Positions 27,692 to 36,604 of a stretch of 64,000 bases of DNA are shown in pieces. Source of the stretch: an uncultured Roseovarius sp. (GTDB lineage: Bacteria; Pseudomonadota; Alphaproteobacteria; Rhodobacterales; Rhodobacteraceae); assembly GCF_947489715.1 (NCBI RefSeq), contig NZ_CANLER010000008.1, positions 1 through 64,000 on the forward strand, written 5' to 3'. The number at the start of each line of letters is the position of its first letter. Within the stretch, counting starts at the first letter, position 1. Position numbers and translations under genes: made by a program. The notes beneath the pieces were generated by a model. The model was not told the DNA's origin, searched no databases, and worked only from the letters and a program-made list of their open reading frames with translations.

Positions 27692-28366
27692 CTAGTCCAG
27701 CGCCACACTCGCCACCTCGATAGGTCGCGTCCGGGGCCGCACGGCATTCATCGGCTTGCAATAGCTCTGTTTGCGCATCCACTGGATCATGTCATTGCGC
27801 TTGACCCGGCTGTGAAACGGCCCCCAATCGGCGGCGACACCGCGCATGCCCTTCGACACCACGCCATCGCGCGGCACCGTGACCGCCATGATCCGAATGG
27901 CACAGGACAGGTTCGCCACACCGTCTTTCAGCGCTGCGCCACTGCGCGCCCGACACTTGTAGCTGCGTGCCGTCCCGGGTGAGATCTGCAACAGCCCGAA
28001 CCATTTGCCGCCACCGCCCACGGCACGCGGACGATACGTGCTTTCATGCTTGGCCAGTGTCGATAGCAGCCCGACCCAAAACGCCCGCCGTTGCGCCTCA
28101 TTCGCACCGGGATAGGCCGGGCACCACTGGGCGATGTCATGCGGCACGGTCTGGGGCAGACGCGCACCATGCTCTTTGAGCGCCGACAGCGACGCACGGG
28201 TCCACAATTGCGCTTCGGGCCGGTTTTCCCACCGCGTGCGCGGTAAATTGCCTTCCCGGACGGGCGGTTTGGGCTTTGACATGGCAAGATCAAGTGCACC
28301 ACTTTCGGCACACAGGGCGATTCCCGGCCAGAAGGCCAGTAAAACAAGGGCAGCTACGCGTTTCAT
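27692..28366 (-). CDS. Transglycosylase SLT domain-containing protein
   Basis: Predicted periplasmic murein lytic enzyme, 224 aa from the ATG at 28366 (MKRVAALVLLAFWPGIALC, a signal peptide). The SLT-type core is visible from LAKHESTYRP (catalytic glutamate) through GGGGKWFGLLQISPGTARSYKC near residue 130. The C-terminal part carries conserved-looking cysteines (YKCRA, LSCAI, SYCKP). It would cleave glycosidic bonds in peptidoglycan. It converges on the nitrilase gene with 3 nt between stops. The start is uncertain, since the frame extends upstream to 28474. Confidence 0.82.
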   Translation of the reverse strand: MKRVAALVLLAFWPGIALCAESGALDLAMSKPKPPVREGNLPRTRWENRPEAQLWTRASLSALKEHGARLPQTVPHDIAQWCPAYPGANEAQRRAFWVGLLSTLAKHESTYRPRAVGGGGKWFGLLQISPGTARSYKCRARSGAALKDGVANLSCAIRIMAVTVPRDGVVSKGMRGVAADWGPFHSRVKRNDMIQWMRKQSYCKPMNAVRPRTRPIEVASVALD

Positions 28367-28504
28367 CCGACCATACTGACGGGAATCCCGCGCCATGGCA
28401 ACGCCCCGGCCGGCCCGCAGATTTCCCCGCCTTCTCCCAAGGCCGGTCATGTTTTGGCCCATAACCCGCGCCATCCTGTCCCCGGTTAAAGAGTTGGAGA
28501 CTCC

Positions 28505-29782
28505 ATGCGCGCGCCATTTGAAACCGGCAAGTCCCTTGCGGGCTCGGTCCTCAAATCGTTAAAAACCACCCTGCCCGGCCCCGCAGGCACGGCGCAGAAC
28601 GCACGCGCGCAGCAGCTCGATATCGACACGCTGACCAAACACATCATCCTGCCCTCCCTGCCCGTCACCGATGAGGAAATGGCCCGCGCCACCCATCAGG
28701 ATAACGGCCTGAAACTGGCCCGCCAGGAAAACTGGCAGGAACTGTCGCGCCTGATCCAGCATGCCGAGGATTGCCGCCTGCCCACGCCCGGTGGCGAATC
28801 CGCCGCGATGCTGCTGGCCTTTGGAGCCCGCAGTGACGTGGTCGCCGTGGCCGAGGACGCGCTTTACGACGAGGCCGTACCCAGCCCCGAAGGCATCGAC
28901 GCGCTGGAAGAGATGCTGGCCGAACATTACGGCGATTATGCCTGCGCGCTGATTACCGCCCTGGCCCATATCGACATCGGCTGGGCCTGGCGCAATACCG
29001 CCCCGGAAAGCGACGGTGCCCTGCACCTTCTGCGCTTCAAGGAACATTTCAAACGCGCCGAGGATATCCTTGGCCCGTTCGACGGGGTTGATCTGGATGC
29101 GCCCTCACTCGCCGCAGCACAATGCGCGCTTCTTGCCTTTCGGCGGCAGCCCGGCACGCGCGTTGCCGATGATTACGAGACTCTGATTGACCTAGATCCC
29201 GACAGCCCCCGCCACATGCGCGCCCTGGGTCAGCATCTCTTGCCTGCCTATTACGGCGATTACAAACAGCTCGAACTTGAGGCCCGCCGCACCGCCGCCC
29301 GCACCGGCGACATCTGGGGCGCGGGCGCTTATGCGTGGGTCTATTTCGATGCATTGGCGCTGGATGCGGAGACCCTGGGCCAGCTTGACGGTGACTTCTT
29401 CCTCGAAGGTCTGCAAGACATCCTGACACACCGCAAGGACCAGCATGTCACCAACCTTCTGGCAGCCTTTTGCGCCATCATCATGGCCCCCGATGCCGCG
29501 GGAAACAAACGTCCCGCCAAAGCCGAGGCGACCCGCAAGCGCCTGCACGGCTTTCTGGACCATATCCTAACCGATCACTTGCAAGAATTGCACCCGCTGA
29601 TCTGGTCTCAAACTCTGCTCAGCCCGGGTCTGACGCCCCCGCTGCCCTCGCGTCGCGCGCTTGTGGCCAAGGGCCGACAAACCGCCCTTCGGGTCATTGC
29701 CGAACGGTTCGCCGACGACATCGCCAACGGTAATTCGATCGCGTTCTCCTCGGCCGGCATGTACCGACTGCCCGCGCTCTAG
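28505..29782 (+). CDS. Hypothetical protein, helical, about 425 aa
   Basis: No family recognised. The protein is cytosolic (no signal peptide or membrane segment), acidic and alanine/leucine-rich. Amphipathic helices run throughout (for example LARQENWQELSRLIQHAEDC and LEEMLAEHYGDYACALITAL), suggestive of TPR-like solenoid folding. An arginine-rich stretch near residue 240 (LEARRTAARTGDIWGAGAYAW) stands out. GGAG eight bases before the ATG supports the start. It is divergent from the transglycosylase gene and isolated from the next gene by 231 nt. Confidence 0.8.
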   Translation: MRAPFETGKSLAGSVLKSLKTTLPGPAGTAQNARAQQLDIDTLTKHIILPSLPVTDEEMARATHQDNGLKLARQENWQELSRLIQHAEDCRLPTPGGESAAMLLAFGARSDVVAVAEDALYDEAVPSPEGIDALEEMLAEHYGDYACALITALAHIDIGWAWRNTAPESDGALHLLRFKEHFKRAEDILGPFDGVDLDAPSLAAAQCALLAFRRQPGTRVADDYETLIDLDPDSPRHMRALGQHLLPAYYGDYKQLELEARRTAARTGDIWGAGAYAWVYFDALALDAETLGQLDGDFFLEGLQDILTHRKDQHVTNLLAAFCAIIMAPDAAGNKRPAKAEATRKRLHGFLDHILTDHLQELHPLIWSQTLLSPGLTPPLPSRRALVAKGRQTALRVIAERFADDIANGNSIAFSSAGMYRLPAL

Positions 29783-29839
29783 ACCTAACTGCCGCGCGCA
29801 CTCGAAAACATTGTCGTAAACCTGACGGACACCTATCCG

Positions 29840-29977
29840 ATGCAAAAGGCAGCGGCTTGTGCGCACCGCTCAGGGCGCGCCAATCCGGGGCTGGACAAGG
29901 ACGCGCAAAGCGGGATTCTAAAACTGTTCTCCCGACAGGGTGCCACGACCTCCATCACCGGGCTCGGCATCCGGTAG
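29840..29977 (+). other. Weak 45-codon frame in the 29783-30013 gap
   Basis: The gap between the hypothetical protein and the sulfite-oxidase-fold gene holds one ATG frame of 45 codons whose end reads SRQGATTSITGLGIR. It has no clear ribosome site and no recognised family. It may be the fossil end of a longer gene. I see no promoter or terminator that I would name. Confidence 0.2.
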
Positions 29978-30013
29978 AATACAGGCCAAAAAGGTGAAAT
30001 AACTGACCGGAAG

Positions 30014-31108
30014 ATGACCAATCCCTTTTCAAACCCCGCCCCCAAGCCCGCGACGCAAGATGGTGTCTTTGACGATTCCGAACGCAGCCTTGCCAACCGA
30101 AACTCCGGCACCCTGCTTGAAACGCTGGCGCTGGACGTCACACCGACGGGCGCGCATTATCTTCTGACTCATTTTGACACACCCCTGTTGGACGACAGCA
30201 CTCACCGGCTGACTTTCCAGGGCGCTTTCACCCATCCATTCGAGATGTCCATGGACGACATCCGCGCCCGCCCGCAAGTGACATTGCCTGTGACACTTGA
30301 ATGCGCCGGAAACGGGCGCGCGAGCCTGTCGCCGCGCAGATATTCGATGCCCTGGAACTGCGAGGCCGTCGGCACATATGAATGGACCGGCACATTACTT
30401 GCACCGCTGATCGCCCAGGCGAAACCGGCCAAAGATGTGGTCGAGATATCCTTCACCGGCGTTGACTACGGCTATGATAGCGGGATCGGTCATTTCTTTG
30501 GGCGCAGCCTGACGCTGGCTCAATTGGAGGAACTCGAGGTTCTGCTGGTCTACGCCATGAACGGACAGCCTTTGCTGCCACAGCATGGCGCACCACTGCG
30601 CATCGTTGTTCCCGGATGGTATGGAATGGCCTCGGTGAAATGGCTCAGCAGTATCGAGGCGCTGACCGAACCCTTTCGTGGCTACCAGCAGGTCAACACC
30701 TATCGTTACAAGGACAACGATCAGGATGAAGGGCGCCCCATCACGGAAATCCGTGTCAAATCGCTGATGGTTCCACCCGGCGTCCCGGATTGGATCAGCC
30801 GCGCCCGTTTTGTGGAACCGGGCCCTGTCACAATTGGTGGCCGGGCGTGGTCGGGCGCGGGTCGTGCGATCACCAGGGTTGAATTTGGCGTGGATGGCAT
30901 ATGGCACGAGGCAGACCTGACCGGTCGCTCAAGTCGCTATGCCTGGACAGGATGGCGCGCCGATTGGCAGGCAGAACCCGGCACGCATGTCTTGCAATGT
31001 CGGGCAACGGATGAAACCGGTGCTGTTCAGCCGCTTGACCCACCTTGGGATTTGTCCGGCTTTGGCAATAATGCCGTTCAAACAGTCCGTGTCTTTGTGG
31101 GCGACTGA
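30014..31108 (+). CDS. Sulfite oxidase-fold molybdopterin enzyme
   Basis: A 364-aa protein with the oxidoreductase molybdopterin-binding domain (residues about 60-235) and the Mo-co dimerisation Ig-like domain (about 245-364). The molybdenum-ligating cysteine is in TLECAGNGR near residue 98, and IVVPGWYGMASVKWL is the typical end of the catalytic domain. Unlike SorA/SoxC or YedY proteins there is no Tat signal at the N-terminus, and no haem domain or cytochrome partner is adjacent. A cytosolic enzyme with unknown acceptor is therefore implied; the substrate need not be sulfite. Confidence 0.87.
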   Translation: MTNPFSNPAPKPATQDGVFDDSERSLANRNSGTLLETLALDVTPTGAHYLLTHFDTPLLDDSTHRLTFQGAFTHPFEMSMDDIRARPQVTLPVTLECAGNGRASLSPRRYSMPWNCEAVGTYEWTGTLLAPLIAQAKPAKDVVEISFTGVDYGYDSGIGHFFGRSLTLAQLEELEVLLVYAMNGQPLLPQHGAPLRIVVPGWYGMASVKWLSSIEALTEPFRGYQQVNTYRYKDNDQDEGRPITEIRVKSLMVPPGVPDWISRARFVEPGPVTIGGRAWSGAGRAITRVEFGVDGIWHEADLTGRSSRYAWTGWRADWQAEPGTHVLQCRATDETGAVQPLDPPWDLSGFGNNAVQTVRVFVGD

Positions 31109-31257
31109 ACATATTTCTGAGCGGTCAGATCCCAGCCCTGAACACGACCCGCCATTTGACAGCCCGTTCATGAGCGATATTGTCGCCGCCAACCCCTTGA
31201 AGCTCGCGTTTAGCTGGCACCCGAACGAATCCTCCAGCACCGAAGGTTTCATCGACA

Positions 31258-31725
31258 ATGACGACCCCTTTCATGTCTTCCCTTCAGCAGATCGAACCCG
31301 GTTGGATCGACTACAACAACCACCTGAACATGGGCTATTACACGGTTATCTTTGATCGCGCCGCGGATGAGGCATTTGCAACACTCGGTTTCGGCCCCAC
31401 CTATATCGCGGCGCAGAACCACACTACCTTCTCGGCCGAATTTCATGTCCGCTATCTGCGCGAACTGAAGCGGGGCGACCGGGTACGATCTTCCTTCCGG
31501 ATTCTGGATCATGACGAAAAGCGGTTCCACTCATTTCAGGAACTCTTTCACGAAGACGGATGGTTGGCCGCAACCGGCGAAGGCATGACCCTGCATATCG
31601 ACCTTTCCGGCCCCCGCGTAGCCCCGATGCCTGCCGCGATTTACAGCCGCATCGCGCAGATGAAAGCCCAGACCGCTGACCTGCCAACGCCCAATGGGGC
31701 GGGCGCAAAAATCGGTCTTAGGTAA
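31258..31725 (+). CDS. Hotdog-fold acyl-CoA thioesterase
   Basis: A 155-aa thioesterase of the 4-hydroxybenzoyl-CoA/YbgC type. The active-site strand WIDYNNHLNMGYYTVIFDRA near residues 15-34 and the FHVRYLRELKRGD strand are clear. The sequence resembles the thioesterase domain found with carnitine dehydrogenases (betainyl-CoA hydrolases) more than YbgC, judged from memory. There is no ribosome site; an alternative start is the ATG at 31273. It lies about 8 kb from the BKACE operon, which produces CoA esters, but a link is speculative. Confidence 0.82.
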   Translation: MTTPFMSSLQQIEPGWIDYNNHLNMGYYTVIFDRAADEAFATLGFGPTYIAAQNHTTFSAEFHVRYLRELKRGDRVRSSFRILDHDEKRFHSFQELFHEDGWLAATGEGMTLHIDLSGPRVAPMPAAIYSRIAQMKAQTADLPTPNGAGAKIGLR

Positions 31726-31755
31726 AGGTGATTGCGCCGGGTTCATGTTGAAAAA

Positions 31756-31839
31756 CGTACGGCCCGTACGCCCGCCTTCGGATCACCCCCGATTTCCGTA
31801 CGTTTCGGACGTACATCCCGTACGGAGTGTACGGAAATC
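31756..31839. repeat. CGTACG-rich dyad cluster between convergent genes
   Basis: CGTACG occurs at 31756, 31765, 31797 and 31819, with CGTACA at 31810 and TGTACG at 31828. The outer arms GATTTCCGTAC (31791-31801) and GTACGGAAATC (31829-31839) are a perfect 11-bp inverted repeat. The cluster sits in the gap between the converging thioesterase and ABC-ATPase genes. A similar cluster lies at 39359-39386. Confidence 0.8.
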
Positions 31840-31848
31840 GACCCTCGA

Positions 31849-33864
31849 TCAGTCGCCGCCCAAATCCTCCAGCGGGATGTGGCAGCGGATCGCATGTCCG
31901 CCCCCGGTTTCGCGCCAGGGTGGCGTTTCATTTTCGCAGGTAACCCCTTGTTTTCGTGTGCATCTTCGTTGAAAAGGGCAGCCCGTCGATGGTGGCGACA
32001 GCTCTACCACGTCCTCGGCCATCAACGTGGGCGCGACATCCGGATCCGGCTCCAGCACCGCGTTCAGCAGCACCGACGTATAGGGATGTGATTGATTTCC
32101 ATAGACTTTTTCTGTGGGCCCGATCTCGCATAACCGCCCCTGATACAGCACCGCCACCCGGTCCGACAGCGCCCGGACAACTGCCAGATCATGGCTGACA
32201 AACACATAAGTTGTGTCTTTCATCTTCTTGAAATCATTCAAAAGTTCCAGCATCGCCGCTTGCACGGAAACATCCAGCGCCGAGGTAATCTCATCACACA
32301 GAACAATCTCCGGTTCCGCCGCAAACGCCCGCGCAATCGCCACCCGCTGTTTTTCACCCCCCGATAACTGCCCCGGTAGGCGATCCATGTAATGCGCGCC
32401 CAACCTGACCGTTTCCAATATCTCAACGCTACGCTCGGTCAGCGCCTGGCCACTCAGGCCGTCATATAACCGCAGGGGCTGGGCCAGGATTTCGGCCACC
32501 GTATGACGTGGGTTCAGACTGTCATCCGGGTTCTGGAAAATCATCTGAATGCGGCGCAATTGTTGCGGGCGGCGCTGCTCAACCATCGTCGGCAAGGCGT
32601 TGCCTTCTCCGACCGCAATCTGACCGCCTGCCGGGGGTAGCAACCCGGCCACGGCCTTGAGGATCGTGGACTTGCCAGAACCGGATTCACCAACCAGACC
32701 AAGGGTTTCCCCGCTGGCTACGGTTATTGAGATATCATCAACCGTAGGGATATCCTTGGCCGCGCCGCCAAAGAGCCGGTCCAGAAACCCGTGCGAGGCA
32801 TAACTGATCGACACATCATCCAGCGACAGCGCAGGCTGCCCATCCGACCGGTGGTGCAGCGGGTCAGCGCCAGTACCGCCAGCGGCCAATGTGTGGGCAT
32901 CGGCATGGCGGAAACATCGCGCCTGGCTGCCATTACCTGCGCCCATCAACGCTGGACGCTCGGCTTGGCATTGATCAACCACTAACGCACAGCGCGCAGC
33001 AAAGGCACAGCCTGCCCCACCCCCCCCGGGTGGCGGCGGGCGCCCGTCCAACGCCACTGGCAAATGCGTGTCACACAGCCGTGGAATCGACGCCAACAGC
33101 CCCCTGGCATAAGGATGCGCCGGATCTTTCAGCACCTCCGCCGTTGGCCCCTGCAACACGGCCTCACCGGCATACATCACCATGACCCGCTCACAGACCC
33201 GTGCAATGACGCCAAGATCGTGGCTGACATAGATCATCGCCATGTTCCGGTCGCGCGCAAGGTCCCGCAATAGTTCAAGAATATGCGCCTGCGTGGTCAC
33301 ATCCAGACCTGTGGTCGGCTCGTCCAAAAGCAGCGCATCAGGCTCTCCGGCAAGGGCCATTGCGATCGCAACCCGCTGCTGCTGACCGCCGGACAATTCA
33401 TGCGGATAGCGGATAAAGATCGCTTCTGGGTCAGGCAGGCGCACCTGACCTAAAAGGTCAATGATTCTAGCGTGATAGGCGTCTTTTCCAAGGGTGCAAT
33501 GCAGCTCAAGCGCCTCGGCCATTTGTGCGCCAATCCGCATTGTCGGCGTAAGCGACTGGCCCGAATTCTGTGGGATCAACCCCAACTGCCCCCCACGGAT
33601 CGCCTCAAGCTCGCTGCGTTTGCGGGCAAACATATCCTCGCCATTGAAACAGACGCTACCGCCAATCACACGCAGCCCTTGCTTGAGAAACCCCATCGAC
33701 GCCAGCGCCAGCGTGCTTTTGCCAGATCCACTTTCGCCAACAATTCCAATGCTTTCACCGCGACGGACGGTCAAATCGACGTTGCGCAGAACAGGAAGGG
33801 TTTTCCCGGTGCGCCCGGTAAAACCAATCGAGAGATCGCGAATGTCAATAATCGGCCGCGCCAT
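31849..33864 (-). CDS. Peptide-type ABC importer, fused double ATPase (DppD-DppF-like)
   Basis: Cytosolic energy-coupling protein of 671 aa made of two ABC domains in one chain. First domain: Walker A GIVGESGSGKST, signature LSGGQQQRVAIA, Walker B LLLDEPTTGLD, then an oligopeptide C-terminal extension with cysteines. Second domain: GLVGESGSGKST, LSGGEKQRVAIAR, and VLCDEITSALD, where isoleucine replaces the usual proline of DEP. It ends with a second cysteine-containing oligo_HPY tail. It is directly adjacent to the permease gene. There is no binding-protein gene in the cluster. Confidence 0.95.
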   Translation of the reverse strand: MARPIIDIRDLSIGFTGRTGKTLPVLRNVDLTVRRGESIGIVGESGSGKSTLALASMGFLKQGLRVIGGSVCFNGEDMFARKRSELEAIRGGQLGLIPQNSGQSLTPTMRIGAQMAEALELHCTLGKDAYHARIIDLLGQVRLPDPEAIFIRYPHELSGGQQQRVAIAMALAGEPDALLLDEPTTGLDVTTQAHILELLRDLARDRNMAMIYVSHDLGVIARVCERVMVMYAGEAVLQGPTAEVLKDPAHPYARGLLASIPRLCDTHLPVALDGRPPPPGGGGAGCAFAARCALVVDQCQAERPALMGAGNGSQARCFRHADAHTLAAGGTGADPLHHRSDGQPALSLDDVSISYASHGFLDRLFGGAAKDIPTVDDISITVASGETLGLVGESGSGKSTILKAVAGLLPPAGGQIAVGEGNALPTMVEQRRPQQLRRIQMIFQNPDDSLNPRHTVAEILAQPLRLYDGLSGQALTERSVEILETVRLGAHYMDRLPGQLSGGEKQRVAIARAFAAEPEIVLCDEITSALDVSVQAAMLELLNDFKKMKDTTYVFVSHDLAVVRALSDRVAVLYQGRLCEIGPTEKVYGNQSHPYTSVLLNAVLEPDPDVAPTLMAEDVVELSPPSTGCPFQRRCTRKQGVTCENETPPWRETGGGHAIRCHIPLEDLGGD

Positions 33865-34755
33865 TCAGACCACGGCCTTTCTGGCACGGTCGATACCCAT
33901 CGCCTTGGCCAGCGCATCAGCCGTCAGGTTGATCCCGATAATCAAGGATGAAAGCGCAATGACTGGCGCCAGGACGCCCCAGGGTGCCAGGGGCATATAG
34001 GCCCGCGCGTCGGCAATCATCACTCCCCAATCCGGTGTGGGTGGCGCCACGCCAAAACCCAGAAAAGACAAGGATGAGAAGGCCAGCAACATCCATGACC
34101 ACCGCATCGCCCCTTCTACCAGCATCGCATCACGCACGTTGGGCAGAAGCTCGCGCCAGACGATGCTCAGCCTGCTATGACCACGCGCCCGCGCAGCAAG
34201 CACGAAATCGCGGGCCACCACATCATGTGTTGCCGCCCGGATCACGCGAATGACAGGTATCCCGTAGAAAAATGCCAGCGTGGGCACCATCACCTCGTTG
34301 CCGGTGCCGAATATTGTGACCAAGACCAGCAAGGGCAACACGCCGGGTATGGATAAAAACGCGTCAACGACCCGCATCACCACCTCGTCTACCCGCCCAC
34401 CGACAAGACCAAGCAGGATGCCCGTCATACCGCCCCAGAGCAGCGCGATAGGTGTCGCGATGCCGGTCACAAGCAGCGCGATCCGCCCACCCTGCAAGAC
34501 CCGACTGAGGATGTCGCGCCCAAGATGATCGCTGCCCAACCAATGTTCCGCTGAGGGGGCTTCGAGGATCAACGAGGAATCCATCGACTTGAAATCGTAA
34601 GTGACCAACCACGGGCTGATCAGTGCCAGAATGATATGACCCAGAACCAGCGTCAGACCAATAGCCCCTGACGGGCGCGAGATGACGTCGCGCAGCACAA
34701 CGCTGAAACGGCCAAGCCTGCGAGGGCCTTTGCTCTGCAAGGCGGTATCCGTCAT
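33865..34755 (-). CDS. Peptide-type ABC importer permease, DppC family
   Basis: A 296-aa inner-membrane permease. The HWLGSDHLGRDILSRV motif near residue 72 is the DppC hallmark. About six helices follow, with an EAA loop DFVLAARARGHSR. Its start overlaps the dppB-like stop by 4 nt (ATGA), and its stop abuts the ATPase ATG, so dppB-dppC-dppDF form a tight operon. Confidence 0.94.
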   Translation of the reverse strand: MTDTALQSKGPRRLGRFSVVLRDVISRPSGAIGLTLVLGHIILALISPWLVTYDFKSMDSSLILEAPSAEHWLGSDHLGRDILSRVLQGGRIALLVTGIATPIALLWGGMTGILLGLVGGRVDEVVMRVVDAFLSIPGVLPLLVLVTIFGTGNEVMVPTLAFFYGIPVIRVIRAATHDVVARDFVLAARARGHSRLSIVWRELLPNVRDAMLVEGAMRWSWMLLAFSSLSFLGFGVAPPTPDWGVMIADARAYMPLAPWGVLAPVIALSSLIIGINLTADALAKAMGIDRARKAVV

Positions 34756-35711
34756 TTGCGCCTCTGGCTCAACGTGCGCAGGCGCGGGTTGAGCAAGATG
34801 GTCAGCATATCCGCAATCAGATTGACCCCAACATAGGTGGCCGCCACGATCATCGCCAAGGCCTGCACCACCGGCAAGTCACGATCCGAGATCGCGTCGA
34901 TCATCGTCCGGCCCAGACCGGGGTAATTGAACACCACTTCAACCACCACAACGCCGCCCAACAACCACGCAACGGTCAAGGCAACGACATTGATTGCGGG
35001 TAGCAGGGCGTTGGGTAGCGCATGTCGGAAAACGATCCGCCAGTAGGGCACACCTTTGAGCATCGCCATTTGCACGTAGTCGCTGGCCATCACTTCGATC
35101 ACAGACGAGCGGACCATGCGCATGATATGAGCAATCATCACCATGGTCAGTACGACCGAGGCCAGAATGAATTCAGGGAAGAAATCAAGCGCCGGGGCAT
35201 CGGCCGGGGTCAGCACGATGGCCGGCACCCAATCCAGCCAAATCGCAAAGATCAGGATCAACACGGTGGCTGATACGAATTCGGGAATTGTCATGGCAAA
35301 AATCGCACCGGTCGAGAATAGGATATCGACCCATTTGTCACGCCAAAGCCCTGTAATGACACCGAGAAAAATCGCCAGAGGGACACCAACCGCCAATGCG
35401 CCCGCCGCAAGCAGGAAGGAATTCTTGACCCGGTCGCCCACCAGTGAAGCGATACTTTTCTGGCCATCGGGCGATACACCAAAATCACCCCTGACCGCAC
35501 CCGAAGCCCAATCGAGATAGCGCGTGACCGCAGGCTTATTGAGGCCCAGATCATTGCGGCAATTTTCAAGCAGCTTGCCTTGCGCATCGCGTTCAAGGAA
35601 TGCTGTGCAGGCATCGCCGGGCAACGCTTCGACCCCGGCAAAGATGATAACCGACACGATCCATACGGTTGCGAACCCCAGGAAAAGTCGGCGCACAAGC
35701 ATTCTCAACAT
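34752..35711 (-). CDS. Peptide-type ABC importer permease, DppB family
   Basis: A 319-aa permease beginning MLRMLVRRLFLGFATVWIVS and carrying the DppB periplasmic loop with LGLNKPAVTRYLDWASG and an EAA loop DYVQMAMLKGVPYW. First gene of the operon. The usual substrate-binding protein is absent both upstream (a YafY regulator is next) and downstream, so the ligand and partner receptor must be encoded elsewhere. The second start ATG three codons later is an alternative. Confidence 0.93.
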   Translation of the reverse strand: MLRMLVRRLFLGFATVWIVSVIIFAGVEALPGDACTAFLERDAQGKLLENCRNDLGLNKPAVTRYLDWASGAVRGDFGVSPDGQKSIASLVGDRVKNSFLLAAGALAVGVPLAIFLGVITGLWRDKWVDILFSTGAIFAMTIPEFVSATVLILIFAIWLDWVPAIVLTPADAPALDFFPEFILASVVLTMVMIAHIMRMVRSSVIEVMASDYVQMAMLKGVPYWRIVFRHALPNALLPAINVVALTVAWLLGGVVVVEVVFNYPGLGRTMIDAISDRDLPVVQALAMIVAATYVGVNLIADMLTILLNPRLRTLSQRRK

Positions 35712-35831
35712 GTATCAAGCACCGTATTGGCAGTAGAAGATCTCAGACAGCCCCCAGACTGCCCATTCGCGTTATCGCAACCCTAACCCGCTGATCTTCA
35801 GTGCGTCTAGGCATTTTGCATCACGTATCGT

Positions 35832-36497
35832 TCACAACCACTCGGCATAGCTTTTCATCCATTCGCATCGCAACGCGTCACCACGGCCCTCGAAGGTCTC
35901 TTCAAGGATGGTGTAGCGTGCCATCCGATCCGGTCGAAAGTTTCTGAAATCATCCCGCATTTCGCACCATGCACCAAGGATGATCGCCTCGGAATGATAT
36001 ACGATTGCAAAAGGTAAGATTGTCCGATTTGTCTCGGAACCGTTGCCATCACGATAGACGATCTCAAGCTTACGCTCTTGGCGAATGGCGGCTCGCAGGT
36101 CCGACAGGTCAATCCTGTCGGGCTCCTCCGGCCCCCAGGTCGACGAAAAAAGCGCGTCGCTCAACTGTGTCGCCTCGGACAGTTTACGACAGGCACGCCG
36201 ACCTGCGGCCTTGAGCCCCTTGTCCCCGGTGCGGGCAATCATGGCCAGACCGACAGTGACGGCCTCGGCCTCTTCAATGTCAAAGTTGATCGGCGGCAGA
36301 TCAAAACCGGGGCGCATGATATAGCCAATGCCCGCCGCCCCATCAATCGGCACGCGCATCGCCTGAAGCGAGGCGATATCGCGGTAAATTGTGCGTGGGG
36401 TCACTTCAAGTTCCTGCGCGATCTGGGCCGCAGTGCGGGGCTGGCAAGCGTTGCGCAGAAGCTGAATGATTTCGAACATGCGTGTTGATCGGGCCAC
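35832..36497 (-). CDS. YafY family transcriptional regulator (HTH_11 / WYL)
   Basis: A 221-aa regulator with an N-terminal winged helix (MFEIIQLLRN ... TAAQIAQELEVTPRTIYRDIASLQAM, residues 7-48) and a C-terminal WYL-type domain that binds small ligands or nucleic acid. It is divergent from a DMT exporter gene. The 107-nt region between them contains a perfect inverted repeat that is probably its operator, suggesting that it represses the exporter and itself. Confidence 0.92.
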   Translation of the reverse strand: MARSTRMFEIIQLLRNACQPRTAAQIAQELEVTPRTIYRDIASLQAMRVPIDGAAGIGYIMRPGFDLPPINFDIEEAEAVTVGLAMIARTGDKGLKAAGRRACRKLSEATQLSDALFSSTWGPEEPDRIDLSDLRAAIRQERKLEIVYRDGNGSETNRTILPFAIVYHSEAIILGAWCEMRDDFRNFRPDRMARYTILEETFEGRGDALRCEWMKSYAEWL

Positions 36498-36537
36498 CGA
36501 CTATCCCTTCCTGAACTTGGGTGATCCTAACACAAGA

Positions 36538-36561
36538 CTACTGACACATACATGTCAGTAG
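36538..36561. promoter_or_regulatory. Candidate operator for the YafY-type regulator
   Basis: CTACTGACA-CATACA-TGTCAGTAG is a perfect 9-bp inverted repeat with a 6-bp spacer. It is centred in the intergenic region between yafY-like and DMT genes, about 45 bp before the DMT start. Size, symmetry and location fit an operator for a dimeric HTH protein. Confidence 0.72.
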
Positions 36562-36604
36562 CGATTTGCTATCCCGACAACGGAAGCACCAACAGGAGAA
36601 TTTC

